Of a DNA stretch of 64,000 bases, positions 34,539 through 43,498 are shown in pieces. The position numbers and the translations under genes are program-made. How positions within the stretch are numbered: position 1 is the first letter of the stretch; the number at the start of each line of letters is the position of its first letter. This DNA comes from an uncultured Oscillospiraceae bacterium (GTDB lineage: Bacteria > Bacillota > Clostridia > Oscillospirales > Oscillospiraceae), in contig CAKUHU010000001.1 of the NCBI GenBank assembly GCA_934659425.1, forward strand, positions 310,001 through 374,000, in the 5' to 3' direction. Below the pieces are notes generated by a model, which saw only the letters and a list, made by a program, of their open reading frames with translations, was not told the DNA's origin and ran no database searches.

Positions 34539-34607
34539 ACGGCTTATCAGAGCAGACAAACTTAAGGGGGAGGGATCAAGGGGGAACGGACGGACAGGCC
34601 GGCGGCA

Positions 34608-35984
34608 TCATGCCTCAGAGGCCAGAGCCTCCCCCACAGTATAGATGTCCCCGGCACCTACGGTGAGGATCAGATCGCCGGGTTGGGCCAGCTCCCGGAG
34701 CCGGGCGGTGAGGGCTTTCAGGGTGGAGAAGTATTCGCTTCCTGGGATTTGGGCGGTCAGATCCCGGGAAGAGATGCCCAGATCGTTGTCCTCTCTGGCG
34801 GCGAAGATCTCAGCCAGCAGGGTGATGTCGGGCTCAGAGAGCACCGCCACAAACTCGTCAAACAGTGCCTTGGTCCGGGAGTAGGTGTGGGGCTGGAAGG
34901 CACAGATGACCCGGCGGTAGCCAAGACTCTTGGCCATATTCAAAAGGGCCTGGACCTCACTGGGGTGGTGGGCGTAGTCATCGTAGATGTCGGCCCCGTG
35001 ATAGCTGCCCTTCTTTTCAAACCGCCGTCCGGCCCCACGGAATCCAGCCAGTCCCGTCTCCACCGCCTGGTGCGGCACCCCTAAGGAGATGCAGGCCGCC
35101 GCCGCAGCCAAGGCGTTGCGGACGTTGTGCTCCCCGGGGACTTGGAGCTTTACGCGGGCGAAGATCTCCCCCCGGTAGGATATGTCGAAGGTGGGGAAGC
35201 CCCTTTCATAGGATAGGTTCTCTGCATGGACCTCGCCCTCCTCCAAGCCGAAGGTCAGGATGGGCCGCTGCTCCCCGGTCAGGGTGGCCATGGTATTGGA
35301 GTCGTCTCGGTTGGCGATGATGAGGCCGGTCTTCTCCGGCACCAGGTCGGCAAAGGCTCGGAAGGAGTGCTCCACATCCTCCAGATCCTTGAAGAAGTCC
35401 AGATGGTCGGCGTCCACGTTCAAAATGACGGCGATGGTGGGGAAGAAGGAGAGAAAGGAGTTGCAGTATTCGCAGCTCTCCAAAACGATGGTGTCGCCAT
35501 GTCCCACCCGGTGGCCCGCGCCCAAGAGGGGCAGGGTTCCGCCGATCATCACGGTGGGGTCCAGCCCGGCGGCCATGATAATGTGGGTACACATGCTGGT
35601 GGTAGTGGTTTTCCCGTGGGTGCCTGAGACGCACAGGGCATTTTTATAGTGACGCATGATGGCACCCCAGGCCTGGGCCCGCTCAAAGACGGGGATTCCC
35701 CTGGCTCGGGCCCCGGAGATCTCTGGGTTGTCATCATGGGCGGCGGCGGTGCGGATGACCAGTTCGGCTTCCCCCAAGTTTTCGGCGCTGTGGCCGATGC
35801 AGACGGGAATGCCCAGACTCTTCAAATGCTCCACTGCGGCGCTCTCCCGGGTGTCGGAGCCGGTGATCGTCATGCCCATACCGTGGAGCACTTCGGCCAG
35901 GGGGGCCATGGACACGCCGCCGATGCCCACCAGATGGGCCCGGCGTTTGGGGGACAGGTAAGATGTAATATCAAGGGCCGTCAT
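34608..35984 (-). CDS. murC: UDP-N-acetylmuramate--L-alanine ligase
   Basis: Adds L-Ala to UDP-MurNAc, the first step of the peptidoglycan stem peptide. The 458-residue product has the N-terminal nucleotide-sugar domain (LVGIGGVSMAPLAEVL), the ATP loop GTHGKTTTT (121-129), the central ligase domain with HNVRNALAA, and the C-terminal domain with the DDYAHHPSEV motif. ATG 35984 is preferred over TTG 36005 because AAAGG lies about 10 nt upstream. It stands apart from a dcw cluster. Confidence 0.97.
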   Translation of the reverse strand: MTALDITSYLSPKRRAHLVGIGGVSMAPLAEVLHGMGMTITGSDTRESAAVEHLKSLGIPVCIGHSAENLGEAELVIRTAAAHDDNPEISGARARGIPVFERAQAWGAIMRHYKNALCVSGTHGKTTTTSMCTHIIMAAGLDPTVMIGGTLPLLGAGHRVGHGDTIVLESCEYCNSFLSFFPTIAVILNVDADHLDFFKDLEDVEHSFRAFADLVPEKTGLIIANRDDSNTMATLTGEQRPILTFGLEEGEVHAENLSYERGFPTFDISYRGEIFARVKLQVPGEHNVRNALAAAAACISLGVPHQAVETGLAGFRGAGRRFEKKGSYHGADIYDDYAHHPSEVQALLNMAKSLGYRRVICAFQPHTYSRTKALFDEFVAVLSEPDITLLAEIFAAREDNDLGISSRDLTAQIPGSEYFSTLKALTARLRELAQPGDLILTVGAGDIYTVGEALASEA

Positions 35985-36178
35985 AAAAAACACAACCTTT
36001 GTCAATGCGATGGCACTCTGCGGCCACAGCCGGAAACACTGGGCTCCGCTGCTGGGGTGCGGGCATCGCGATCATATTTTATGTCCGTAAGGTTACACCA
36101 TTATAAAACAGGCGGGAGAAATTGGCAAGAACATTGTATACAAATGGAAGGGGTATCATACCGGGGAGGAGGGAAAAA

Positions 36179-37171
36179 ATGACATGGAGAGTGCTGGGCG
36201 ATGAGGCACTGGACTGCCTTCGGCGGCTGAGAGCGGTAGGCAAGGCGGCCTATCCGGTGGGGGGCTGTGTCCGGGATCTGTTGCTGGGACGAAGGCCGGG
36301 AGATGTGGACATCTGCACCTCCGCCAGGCCGGAGGAGGTGCTGGCGCTGTTTCCTGCCGCCGTGCCTACCGGACTGAGACACGGCACTGTCACAGTGCCC
36401 GGAGCCCATGGGGATGTGGAGATCACCACCTTCCGGCGGGAGGAGGGCTATACCGATGGCCGGCATCCCGACCGCGTCAGCTTTGACACCGGGCTGACAG
36501 AGGACCTGGCCCGGCGGGATTTTACCATCAATGCCATGGCTCTGGAGGAGGATGGGACGGTGCTGGACCCCTTCGGGGGCAGGAAGGATTTGGAGAGAAG
36601 GCTCATCCGCTGTGTGGGCGATCCTCGCCGTCGGTTCAGTGAGGATGCCCTGCGGATGCTGCGGGCGGTGCGTTTTTCTGCCCAGTTGGGCTTTGCGCTG
36701 GAGGAGGAGACGGCGGCAGCGCTGAAAGAAAAGGCCCATCTGACGGCGGGACTGTCCAGAGAGCGGATCTTGTCGGAGATGGAGAGGACACTGCTCTCGC
36801 CCCGGCCGGAACAGATTGGCGGGATGATTGAGTCGGGGCTGCTGGACCATCTGTACCCCTTTCCCGCCGGATTCTGCCTGTCAGCCCTGTCTGTACTTCC
36901 CACCGCCGGGGAGGAGCGCTGGCGAGGCTTTTGCGCCGCCACGGGTTTTCCCATCGCGGCTCTTCCGGTGACGCGGAAGCTCCGTCGGGCGGTGGAGCAC
37001 CCGGAGTCGGCCCTCATCTCCAGATTGGCCCTGTCTGGCGGGGAGCTGATGGCCATGGGGCTAAAGGGGGCGGAGATCAGCGCTGCCCAGAAAAAGCTGG
37101 CCCGCCACATTGTAGACCACCCTGAGGACAATATCCCGGAAAAATTGAAGGTTTTAATCGGATTTTTCTGA
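36179..37171 (+). CDS. cca: CCA-adding tRNA nucleotidyltransferase
   Basis: A class II nucleotidyltransferase that repairs or adds the tRNA 3' CCA. The 330-residue product has the catalytic GGCVRDLLLGRRPGDVDI with the metal-binding Asp pair, the RRDFTINAMA motif, and the nucleotide-selecting region with EDALRMLRAVRF. The C-terminal part is short compared with Bacillus Cca, so a poly(A) polymerase-like or split activity is possible. ATG 36179 has GGGGAGGAGG 8 nt upstream. A hairpin follows. Confidence 0.9.
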   Translation: MTWRVLGDEALDCLRRLRAVGKAAYPVGGCVRDLLLGRRPGDVDICTSARPEEVLALFPAAVPTGLRHGTVTVPGAHGDVEITTFRREEGYTDGRHPDRVSFDTGLTEDLARRDFTINAMALEEDGTVLDPFGGRKDLERRLIRCVGDPRRRFSEDALRMLRAVRFSAQLGFALEEETAAALKEKAHLTAGLSRERILSEMERTLLSPRPEQIGGMIESGLLDHLYPFPAGFCLSALSVLPTAGEERWRGFCAATGFPIAALPVTRKLRRAVEHPESALISRLALSGGELMAMGLKGAEISAAQKKLARHIVDHPEDNIPEKLKVLIGFF

Positions 37172-37177
37172 TCATGC

Positions 37178-37223
37178 CGCCCTCCCTTTCCGCATATAGA
37201 TAGCGGGAATGGGAGGGCGTTTT
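37178..37223 (+). terminator. Terminator-like hairpin covering the yqfC ribosome site
   Basis: Arms at about 37178-37193 and 37203-37219 pair nearly perfectly and are followed by TTTT. The right arm contains GGGAGGG, the only ribosome site for yqfC at 37225. Read-through from cca would therefore be stopped, or have the site masked. Confidence 0.75.
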
Positions 37224-37224
37224 C

Positions 37225-37503
37225 ATGGAACGAAAGGGAAAGAAAGAGGGACTGCTGGAGCGGACTGCCCAGGTCTTTGATCTCCCCGGTGAAGTGGTGG
37301 GGCTGCCCAGGGTGGAGCTCACCGGACGGCATGAGCTGCGGATGGAAAACCACCGGGGCATTCTGGCCTATGGGGAGGAGGAGATTATCATCAGCGGCGG
37401 TAAGCTCATCATCAAGGTCAGAGGGACCGGGCTGGAGCTGAAAGCCATGAACGCCAATGAACTGCTCATCACTGGGACAGTGGGGTCAGTGGAACTGGAA
37501 TAG
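37225..37503 (+). CDS. yqfC: Sporulation protein YqfC (YabP family)
   Basis: A 92-residue YabP/YqfC-family protein (RVELTGRHELRMENHRGILAYGEEEIIISGGK). In Bacillus yqfC and yqfD form a sigma-E operon of the mother cell needed for efficient sporulation. The same pair is present here, with 10 nt between the genes. The ribosome site is inside the preceding hairpin. Confidence 0.92.
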   Translation: MERKGKKEGLLERTAQVFDLPGEVVGLPRVELTGRHELRMENHRGILAYGEEEIIISGGKLIIKVRGTGLELKAMNANELLITGTVGSVELE

Positions 37504-37513
37504 GGGGTGGATC

Positions 37514-38719
37514 ATGGCGGCACGTCAAGTGGTGAATCTGCTTCGGGGGAGTGTGAGATTGGAGGTGACCGGCGCCTTTCCCGAGAGGTTCTTGAATCTA
37601 TGCGCCCAGCGGAGCGTGGCCTTCTGGGGGGTGGACTGGCCAGACAGCCATACCCTTCACCTAAGCGTGGCCTGGGCCGACCGAAAGGGCTTGGAGGAGT
37701 TGGCGGAGCGGACGGGCTGTATCGTGTCTGACGGCAAGCGGCGAGGGGTCCCTCCCTTCCTGCTGCGCTTTCGCAAACGCTATGCTCTTCTGGCCGGCCT
37801 TGCCCTGGCCCTGGCGGCGGTATGCGTTTTGTCCCGGTTTGTCCTGGTGGTGGAGGTGGAGGGCAACGAGACGGTCCCTACTCAGGAGATTTTGACACAA
37901 TTGAGGCGCCAGGGCCTTCGCCCCGGCGTTTACGGTCCCTCTCTGGCTCTGCGGGACATTTGCAATCAGGCCCTCATTCAGCTTTCCGACCTGTCTTGGA
38001 TGACGGTGAATCTCCACGGTATCCGGGCGGAGGTGATCGTCCGGGAGAAGGTGGCAAAGCCTGAGATCGTGGATGAGAGCATTTTGGGAGATATTGTGGC
38101 CGAAGCCCCCGGAATCGTGACCCACATGGAGGTGTGGTCAGGGGATCCGGCGGTGGAGGAGGGGGCCACAGTCCTTGCTGGCGATGTGCTGATTCGGGGC
38201 TCAGTGCGGATGGATCCGCCCCAGTACAGCGAAAATCCTCCAGAGTGGATGCCTGTCCGGGCCATGGGGCGGGTGGAGGGCCGGACATGGCGGACCTTAG
38301 CGGCCTCTATTCCGCTGAAATCGGAAGTAAAAACCGATGTCCTTGACGAAAAAATCCGGTGGTCTCTCACAATTTTGGGGCAAAGGGTTAATTTTTACCA
38401 AAATAGTGGAATTCCCTTTGACAGATATGATAAAATAAGCCATACATGGAATCTAACGCTGCCCAGCGGCCTGGTGCTGCCCTTCTCCCTCAGGAGAGAG
38501 ACTTGGCGCGCTTATGATACGCTTACGCTCTCTATCGATGCGCAGAATGCCCAGAGCTTTTTGGAAGAGCGGCTTTTGGCAAAGCTGACAGAGCTGCTGG
38601 GAGAGACGGGAGAGAAGGTGAGCCACACCTTCTCCGCCTGGGAGGCGGACGGTCAGTTGGTGGTGATCCTCACCGCCGAGTGCAGAGAGGAATTGGGCCG
38701 GTTCGTGCCGGCGGGATAG
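37514..38719 (+). CDS. yqfD: Sporulation protein YqfD
   Basis: A 401-residue membrane protein. A short N-terminal cytoplasmic domain precedes one membrane helix (about 88-106), followed by a large extracytoplasmic domain with a POTRA-like start (about 108-160). YqfD acts with YqfC in the mother cell; it is linked to the forespore envelope by its family. ATG 37514 follows GGGGTGG. The phoH-ybeY genes downstream match the Bacillus order. Confidence 0.92.
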   Translation: MAARQVVNLLRGSVRLEVTGAFPERFLNLCAQRSVAFWGVDWPDSHTLHLSVAWADRKGLEELAERTGCIVSDGKRRGVPPFLLRFRKRYALLAGLALALAAVCVLSRFVLVVEVEGNETVPTQEILTQLRRQGLRPGVYGPSLALRDICNQALIQLSDLSWMTVNLHGIRAEVIVREKVAKPEIVDESILGDIVAEAPGIVTHMEVWSGDPAVEEGATVLAGDVLIRGSVRMDPPQYSENPPEWMPVRAMGRVEGRTWRTLAASIPLKSEVKTDVLDEKIRWSLTILGQRVNFYQNSGIPFDRYDKISHTWNLTLPSGLVLPFSLRRETWRAYDTLTLSIDAQNAQSFLEERLLAKLTELLGETGEKVSHTFSAWEADGQLVVILTAECREELGRFVPAG

Positions 38720-38746
38720 GATAAAATACAAAGGAGAGACCTTGCG

Positions 38747-39757
38747 GTGGTAGAACAAACCATTTCCATAGAGCGGCTGGAGGAGACGGTAAACCTCTTT
38801 GGCTCCATGGACGAGAACGTAAAGCTGATCGAAAAAGAGCTGGACGTGTCGGTGGTGAGCCGGGACGGGGAGCTGAAGGTTGCCGGCGAGGATGCAGAGC
38901 GGGTCATCTATGCGGTCAAGGCCTTAGAGGGGCTTTTGAAGCTCATCGGTCGGGGAGAGACCATCACGGAGCAGAACGTGCGGTATATCCTGAACCTGGT
39001 GAAGGCGGGGCACGAGGACAAGATCGGCCAGTTCTCCGCCGATGTACTGTGTGTGACCGCCAAGGGCAAGCCCATCAAGGCCAAGACCTTGGGCCAGAAG
39101 CGGTATGTGGATGCCATCCGAAAAAACCTGGTGACGCTGGGCATCGGTCCCGCCGGCACAGGAAAGACCTATCTGGCGGTGGCGGCTGCCGTGGCCGCCT
39201 TCCGGGCGGGGGAGATCAACCGGATCATCCTCACCCGGCCGGCGGTGGAGGCGGGAGAGCGGCTGGGGTTCCTGCCCGGCGATCTACAGTCCAAGGTGGA
39301 CCCCTACCTGCGGCCCCTCTATGATGCCCTTTTTGAGATGCTGGGGGCGGAGACCTACCAGAAATATCTGGAGCGGGGCAACATCGAGGTGGCACCCTTG
39401 GCCTATATGCGGGGCCGGACACTGGATGACTCCTTCATCATCCTGGACGAGGCCCAGAACACCTCCCGGGAGCAGATGAAGATGTTCCTGACTCGGATGG
39501 GTTTTGGCTCCAAGATCGTCATTACCGGCGACGTGACCCAGATTGACCTGCCCACCGACAAGGTCAGCGGTTTGAAGGAGGCCGTGCGGGTGCTCAAAGG
39601 GGTGGAGGATATCGCCATCTGTACCCTGACGGGGGACGATGTGGTCCGGCACGTCATCGTTCAGCGGATCATCAAGGCCTATGAAGAGGACGAAAACCGG
39701 CGAGGGCAAAAAAGAAATAGCGAGCTCCAAATCGAAAGAAAGAAGGGGAGAGTATGA
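38747..39757 (+). CDS. phoH: PhoH-family ATPase
   Basis: A 336-residue cytoplasmic protein with a PhoH-like P-loop domain: Walker A GPAGTGKTYLA (about 133-143), Walker B SFIILDEAQNTS. An N-terminal KH-like part with RNA-binding potential covers about 1-100. The start is GTG 38747 with GGAGAG 7 nt upstream. Its stop overlaps the ybeY start (ATGA at 39754), and PhoH-YbeY coupling is widely conserved, which fits a joint part in rRNA maturation or decay. Confidence 0.95.
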   Translation: MVEQTISIERLEETVNLFGSMDENVKLIEKELDVSVVSRDGELKVAGEDAERVIYAVKALEGLLKLIGRGETITEQNVRYILNLVKAGHEDKIGQFSADVLCVTAKGKPIKAKTLGQKRYVDAIRKNLVTLGIGPAGTGKTYLAVAAAVAAFRAGEINRIILTRPAVEAGERLGFLPGDLQSKVDPYLRPLYDALFEMLGAETYQKYLERGNIEVAPLAYMRGRTLDDSFIILDEAQNTSREQMKMFLTRMGFGSKIVITGDVTQIDLPTDKVSGLKEAVRVLKGVEDIAICTLTGDDVVRHVIVQRIIKAYEEDENRRGQKRNSELQIERKKGRV

Positions 39758-40242
39758 CCCATGATATTATCATCTCCTCCGATCTAAGGGAGGACACGGA
39801 GGAGATCGAGGACCTGCTCCGGAAGGTTATCCCCGCGGCTTTGGCTGCGGAGGGGATGGACATGCCATGTGAGGTAAATGTGCTGCTCACCGATGACGCG
39901 GGCATCCAGGCCATCAATCAAGAACAGCGGGAGGTGGATGCCCCCACCGATGTGCTCTCCTTCCCCATGTTTGTCCTATCTCCGGGGGACAAGCCCTCGG
40001 CGGCAGACGCAGACCCGGGTACCGGGATGGTCCCGGTGGGAGATATGGTGCTGAACCTGGAGCGGGCAAGGGCCCAGGGGGAGGAGTACGGCCACGGGAC
40101 ACAGCGGGAAGTGGCCTATCTTGCCGTCCACTCGGTGCTCCATCTGCTGGGCTATGACCACATGGACGAAGGGCCCATGAAAGCCCAGATGCGGGCGCGG
40201 GAGGAGGCTATCCTCGCAGTGCTGGGCATTACGCGGGAGTAA
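39754..40242 (+). CDS. ybeY: Endoribonuclease YbeY
   Basis: Metal-dependent RNase for rRNA maturation. The 162-residue product has the zinc motif H-x3-H-x5-H in HSVLHLLGYDHMD near the C terminus, and the conserved REVDAPTDVLSFPM segment. It overlaps phoH by 4 nt. Confidence 0.95.
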   Translation: MTHDIIISSDLREDTEEIEDLLRKVIPAALAAEGMDMPCEVNVLLTDDAGIQAINQEQREVDAPTDVLSFPMFVLSPGDKPSAADADPGTGMVPVGDMVLNLERARAQGEEYGHGTQREVAYLAVHSVLHLLGYDHMDEGPMKAQMRAREEAILAVLGITRE

Positions 40243-40277
40243 AAAGGCAGACGAATGGGCAAAAGGAGAGAATTAGG

Positions 40278-40877
40278 ATGAGAAAAAAGAAACTCGCTGC
40301 GCTGCTGGCGGGCATGCTGGGCGCAGCCCTGCTGCTGAGCGGGTGCGGCAATACGGAAGAGACGCCCGCTTCTGAAACGCCGGCGGCGCCGGAAACGGAA
40401 ACCGCGGCCCCCACGGAGACGACGGAGCCGGTCACGCAGGAAGCGCTGTTCTGGGAGTTTGCCCAGCGGGATATGCTGGCGGCAGTGGTGTATGAGCCCA
40501 CGGAGGAAGATCTGAAATGGATGATGGACCGCGAGTGCGCCCCTATGGTGGTAAGCGGCCCCGGAAGCGAAGGAGAGGTTTTCGAGCGGGTGCTCATCCT
40601 GCCCAAATACGGGGACGGGACCGTGACGGTGGAGCGTATTACCTATAACGAAGATGCCACAGCGTATACCGTGGACGAGGTGCTGGGCGTGCTGGAGCCG
40701 GGGAACGGCCAAGATGACTGCGTGGGCGGCGTGCTGGTCTGCGCGGAGCTTCCGGAGGGTATTCCCAATCTGTTGGTGACGGTGGAGCATGGCGAGGAAA
40801 AGGGCAGCATGGTGCTGGGCTATGACGGCCGCGGACTGGGCCTATACTATATCTCAAACGGCGACCCCGAGCGATAA
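40278..40877 (+). CDS. Hypothetical lipoprotein
   Basis: A 199-residue lipoprotein with lipobox LLSGC (Cys23), followed by a Thr/Glu/Pro-rich disordered stretch (about 25-60) and a soluble domain of about 130 residues with VTVERITYNEDATAYTVDEV. No family is recognised. It sits between ybeY and era, normally held by diacylglycerol kinase or cytidine deaminase genes in related genomes; those genes are absent here. Confidence 0.7.
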   Translation: MRKKKLAALLAGMLGAALLLSGCGNTEETPASETPAAPETETAAPTETTEPVTQEALFWEFAQRDMLAAVVYEPTEEDLKWMMDRECAPMVVSGPGSEGEVFERVLILPKYGDGTVTVERITYNEDATAYTVDEVLGVLEPGNGQDDCVGGVLVCAELPEGIPNLLVTVEHGEEKGSMVLGYDGRGLGLYYISNGDPER

Positions 40878-40903
40878 GGAAATGTGAGAAAGCGGGAGAG
40901 AGC

Positions 40904-41797
40904 ATGAACATCAGAAAATCGGGCATCATCACCCTGTGCGGGCGGCCCAACGTGGGCAAATCCACCCTGACCAACGCATTGGTGGGGGAAAAGGTGGCCA
41001 TTGTATCCAACAAGCCCCAGACCACTCGGAACCGCATCTGCGCCATTCTGAACCGGGGGGAGAGCCAGTTTGTTTTTATGGACACGCCGGGCCTTCATAA
41101 GGCGCGGACGCGGCTGGGGGACTACATGGTCCAGGTAGTGAAGGAAAGCGTCGCCGATGTGGACGCGGTGATGCTTCTGGTAGAGCCCATTCCCAACATC
41201 GGCGGGCCGGAGGAGCAGCTCATCGAGCGCATCAAAGGGCTGAATGTTCCCTCGGTGCTGGTGATCAACAAGATCGACACGGTGGAGAAGAACAAGCTGC
41301 TGGAAGTGATCGACGTATACAGCAAAGCCTTTGACTTTACGGCGGTGATGCCCATTTCCGCCCGGACAGGAGAGGGCGTGCAGGAGCTGCTCACGGTGCT
41401 GGAGAGGTTCCTGCCTGAAGGGCCGCAGCTGTTTCCGGAGGACATGGTCACCGATCAGCCAGAGCGGCAGGTATGCGCGGAGATCCTGCGGGAGAAGCTG
41501 CTGCTCTGCTTGGACAAGGAGGTGCCCCACGGCACCGCCGTGGAGTTGACGAAGTTTTCCGAGCGGGACGACGAGGTCATCGAGGCGGATGCCACCATTT
41601 ACTGCGAAAAAGAGAGCCACAAGGGCATCATCATTGGGAAAAAGGGTGCCATGCTGAAAAAAATCTCTACCCTGGCCCGGGAGGACATGGAGAAATTCAT
41701 GGGGACGAAGGTTTACCTCCAGACCTGGGTGAAGGTAAAGGAGAACTGGCGGGACAACGTGAACCTGATCCACAATTTCGGCTACCAGGATGACTGA
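40904..41797 (+). CDS. era: GTPase Era
   Basis: Ribosome-assembly GTPase that binds the 16S rRNA 3' end. The 297-residue product has G1 GRPNVGKSTL, G3 DTPGLHK, G4 NKID and a C-terminal KH domain (about 200-285; GKKGAMLKKISTLAR). Start ATG 40904 has GCGGGAGAG upstream. The era-yqzL-recO order is kept apart from the inserted pseudogene. Confidence 0.97.
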   Translation: MNIRKSGIITLCGRPNVGKSTLTNALVGEKVAIVSNKPQTTRNRICAILNRGESQFVFMDTPGLHKARTRLGDYMVQVVKESVADVDAVMLLVEPIPNIGGPEEQLIERIKGLNVPSVLVINKIDTVEKNKLLEVIDVYSKAFDFTAVMPISARTGEGVQELLTVLERFLPEGPQLFPEDMVTDQPERQVCAEILREKLLLCLDKEVPHGTAVELTKFSERDDEVIEADATIYCEKESHKGIIIGKKGAMLKKISTLAREDMEKFMGTKVYLQTWVKVKENWRDNVNLIHNFGYQDD

Positions 41798-41826
41798 GAG
41801 GCCGGAAGCAGGGTAGAGATCAACGC

Positions 41827-42239
41827 GTGGATGGGAGAGCCGACAGTCCGCCTGAGACAGCGGTTCGTCGGACCCCGGCTCCCGTTCCTGGGGCTCCACA
41901 GGGTAGCTATGGCCGCGGAGAGGCCCCCAGGACAGCGACATTGATGTGGCGGCTGTGCTGGACCGGGTGGAGCTGTCCGATTTGGACGCATATCGCGGTG
42001 TCGTTTTTTCCATGCCGGAGGGGGAGAAGGCCTGCGGCTTTCTCTGCGGAGCGGAGGAATTTCAAAATTGGCCAGGCTATGACCTGCTCCAGCTTGTGCA
42101 GGGTACCTCTGTCATGAGCTGCGGACTGGGAAAAACGCAAAAACGAAGCGAGAGCTCCTGGCCTGTGATGGGACGGAAGGGGCTGAGGCCGCGTCTGCCC
42201 GGCTGCTGCGCTGGAGCGGGGCGGCGCTGGGAGAAGTGA
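41827..42239 (+). pseudogene. Broken nucleotidyltransferase-domain gene
   Basis: Two reading frames together give a Pol-beta-type nucleotidyltransferase. GSYGRGEAP is read in the frame of 41902. After a frameshift near 41928, DSDIDVAAVLDRVEL follows in the frame of 41931, then FSMPEGEKACGFLCGAEEFQNWPGYDLLQLVQGT. GSxxRG and DSDID are the paired catalytic motifs of the superfamily. The frame then runs into low-complexity Arg/Gly sequence. It lies between era and yqzL, which are usually close. The original role is unknown. Confidence 0.7.
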
Positions 42240-42323
42240 AGAAATATCGGGACGCAAAAATTTCCTGACATAATCATCCTTTGGGTGTCCATGCTAACCT
42301 CAGAGAGAAAAGGGGGACTTACC

Positions 42324-42431
42324 ATGGACGCTGAGACCGCTTGGAAGCTGTTTTTGTGCACTGGACTGCCGGAGGTATATACAGTTTATTGCCGCTTGAA
42401 GGAGGAGGAGCATCAGGCCAAGTCCGCCTGA
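42324..42431 (+). CDS. yqzL: YqzL-like small protein
   Basis: A 35-residue protein (AWKLFLCTGLPEVYTVYCRL) of the YqzL family, a tiny conserved protein encoded between era and recO in Bacillus and many Clostridia. Both sequence pattern and position match. ATG 42324 has GGGGGAC upstream. recO starts 17 nt after its stop. Function is unknown. Confidence 0.75.
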   Translation: MDAETAWKLFLCTGLPEVYTVYCRLKEEEHQAKSA

Positions 42432-42447
42432 TGCCCGTACATAGCTT

Positions 42448-43203
42448 ATGCATGTGGTAACAAGGGGGTTGGTCCTCCGGGAGGTCTATTACAAAGAGGG
42501 GGACAAGATCCTGACCGTGCTGGCCGAGGGCCAGGGAAAGCGGACGGTGAAGGCGGCGGGCTGCCGGAGGAAAAACAGCCCGCTTTCCGCCGGCGCCCAG
42601 CTCTTGGTGTGGTCGGACATGACCCTTTACGATTACCGGGACCGCTGGGCCTTGAAGGAAGCGGTCACCTTGGAGGATTTCCGGGGACTGCGGAGGGACC
42701 TGGAGAAGCTGGCCCTGGGCACCTACTTTGCCGAGGCGGCGGAGGCGGTGACGGAAGAGGGGGTGGAGACGCCGGGGCTGCTGCCCCTGGTGCTGAACTC
42801 CCTGTATGCCCTGGATAAGCTGCAAAAGCCAGAAAAGCTGATCAAGGCGGCCTTTGAAATCAGACTGGCCTGCCTGGTGGGTTACGAGCCGCTGCTGGAC
42901 GCCTGCGCCGTCTGCGGCTCCGAATCGCCGGAGGAGCCCAGGCTCAACTTGTCGGAGGGAGTGCTCCACTGCGGGCGCTGCCGGGGAGAGTTGGGGGAGA
43001 TGGGCATCTCCATGCCGCTGGACGGGGCATCACTGGAGGCGCTGCGGTATGTGGTCCGGGGAGACCCCAAACGGCTGTTTTCCTTCCAGATCCCGAAGGA
43101 GAGCCTGGACAAACTGGCCGGGCTGGCGGAGAGCTTCCTCTTGACTCAGCTGGAGCGTGGTTTTCGGACACTGGACTTTTATAAGGAATTGCAAATAAAG
43201 TGA
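42448..43203 (+). CDS. recO: DNA repair protein RecO
   Basis: Recombination mediator that loads RecA on SSB-coated DNA. The 251-residue product has an N-terminal OB fold (about 1-80; VTRGLVLREVYYKEGDKILTVL), a helical middle and a zinc module with CAVCG and CGRC (about 151-175). There is no strong ribosome site before ATG 42448; coupling to yqzL is likely. Confidence 0.95.
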   Translation: MHVVTRGLVLREVYYKEGDKILTVLAEGQGKRTVKAAGCRRKNSPLSAGAQLLVWSDMTLYDYRDRWALKEAVTLEDFRGLRRDLEKLALGTYFAEAAEAVTEEGVETPGLLPLVLNSLYALDKLQKPEKLIKAAFEIRLACLVGYEPLLDACAVCGSESPEEPRLNLSEGVLHCGRCRGELGEMGISMPLDGASLEALRYVVRGDPKRLFSFQIPKESLDKLAGLAESFLLTQLERGFRTLDFYKELQIK

Positions 43204-43234
43204 GGCCCCCGCCCAAGGCGGAGGGCCCCAAACA

Positions 43235-43270
43235 TCCCTTAGAGAGATAGATGGGAGGATTTCTAAGGGA
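43235..43270 (+). promoter_or_regulatory. Hairpin over the feoA ribosome site
   Basis: Perfect 9-bp arms, TCCCTTAGA (43235-43243) and TCTAAGGGA (43262-43270). The right arm overlaps GGGAGG (43267-43272), the feoA ribosome site. The loop holds a second GGGAGGA with no start codon. It may limit feoA translation; no Fur-like site was found nearby. Confidence 0.45.
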
Positions 43271-43281
43271 GGCGTAAGGCC

Positions 43282-43497
43282 ATGACATTGGATAAGGCGG
43301 AAGTGGGAGAGCTGCGTACCATCGTGGGCATGGATCTGACCTGGCGGATGGAGCGCCGGCTGGCGGCGCTGGGAGTGACGCCGGGCACCCAGGTCTCTGT
43401 GCTGAACCGGAAGGACGGGGGGACCATGATCCTGAAGGTGCGGGGGACGAGATTGGCCATGGGCCGGGGGATCACCCGCGGGATCGAGGTGGCCTGA
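43282..43497 (+). CDS. feoA: Ferrous iron transport protein A
   Basis: A 71-residue SH3-like protein that works with FeoB in Fe(II) uptake. Typical pattern: MTLDKAEVGELRTIVGM... LAALGVTPGTQVSVLNRK... VRGTRLAMGRGITRGIEV. Its stop is one base before the feoB start. No feoC is present. Confidence 0.95.
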   Translation: MTLDKAEVGELRTIVGMDLTWRMERRLAALGVTPGTQVSVLNRKDGGTMILKVRGTRLAMGRGITRGIEVA

Positions 43498-43498
43498 C

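Noticed and set aside
41827..42239. MNT/HEPN toxin-antitoxin pair
   Set aside because: The nucleotidyltransferase half is broken and no HEPN-like frame lies beside it.
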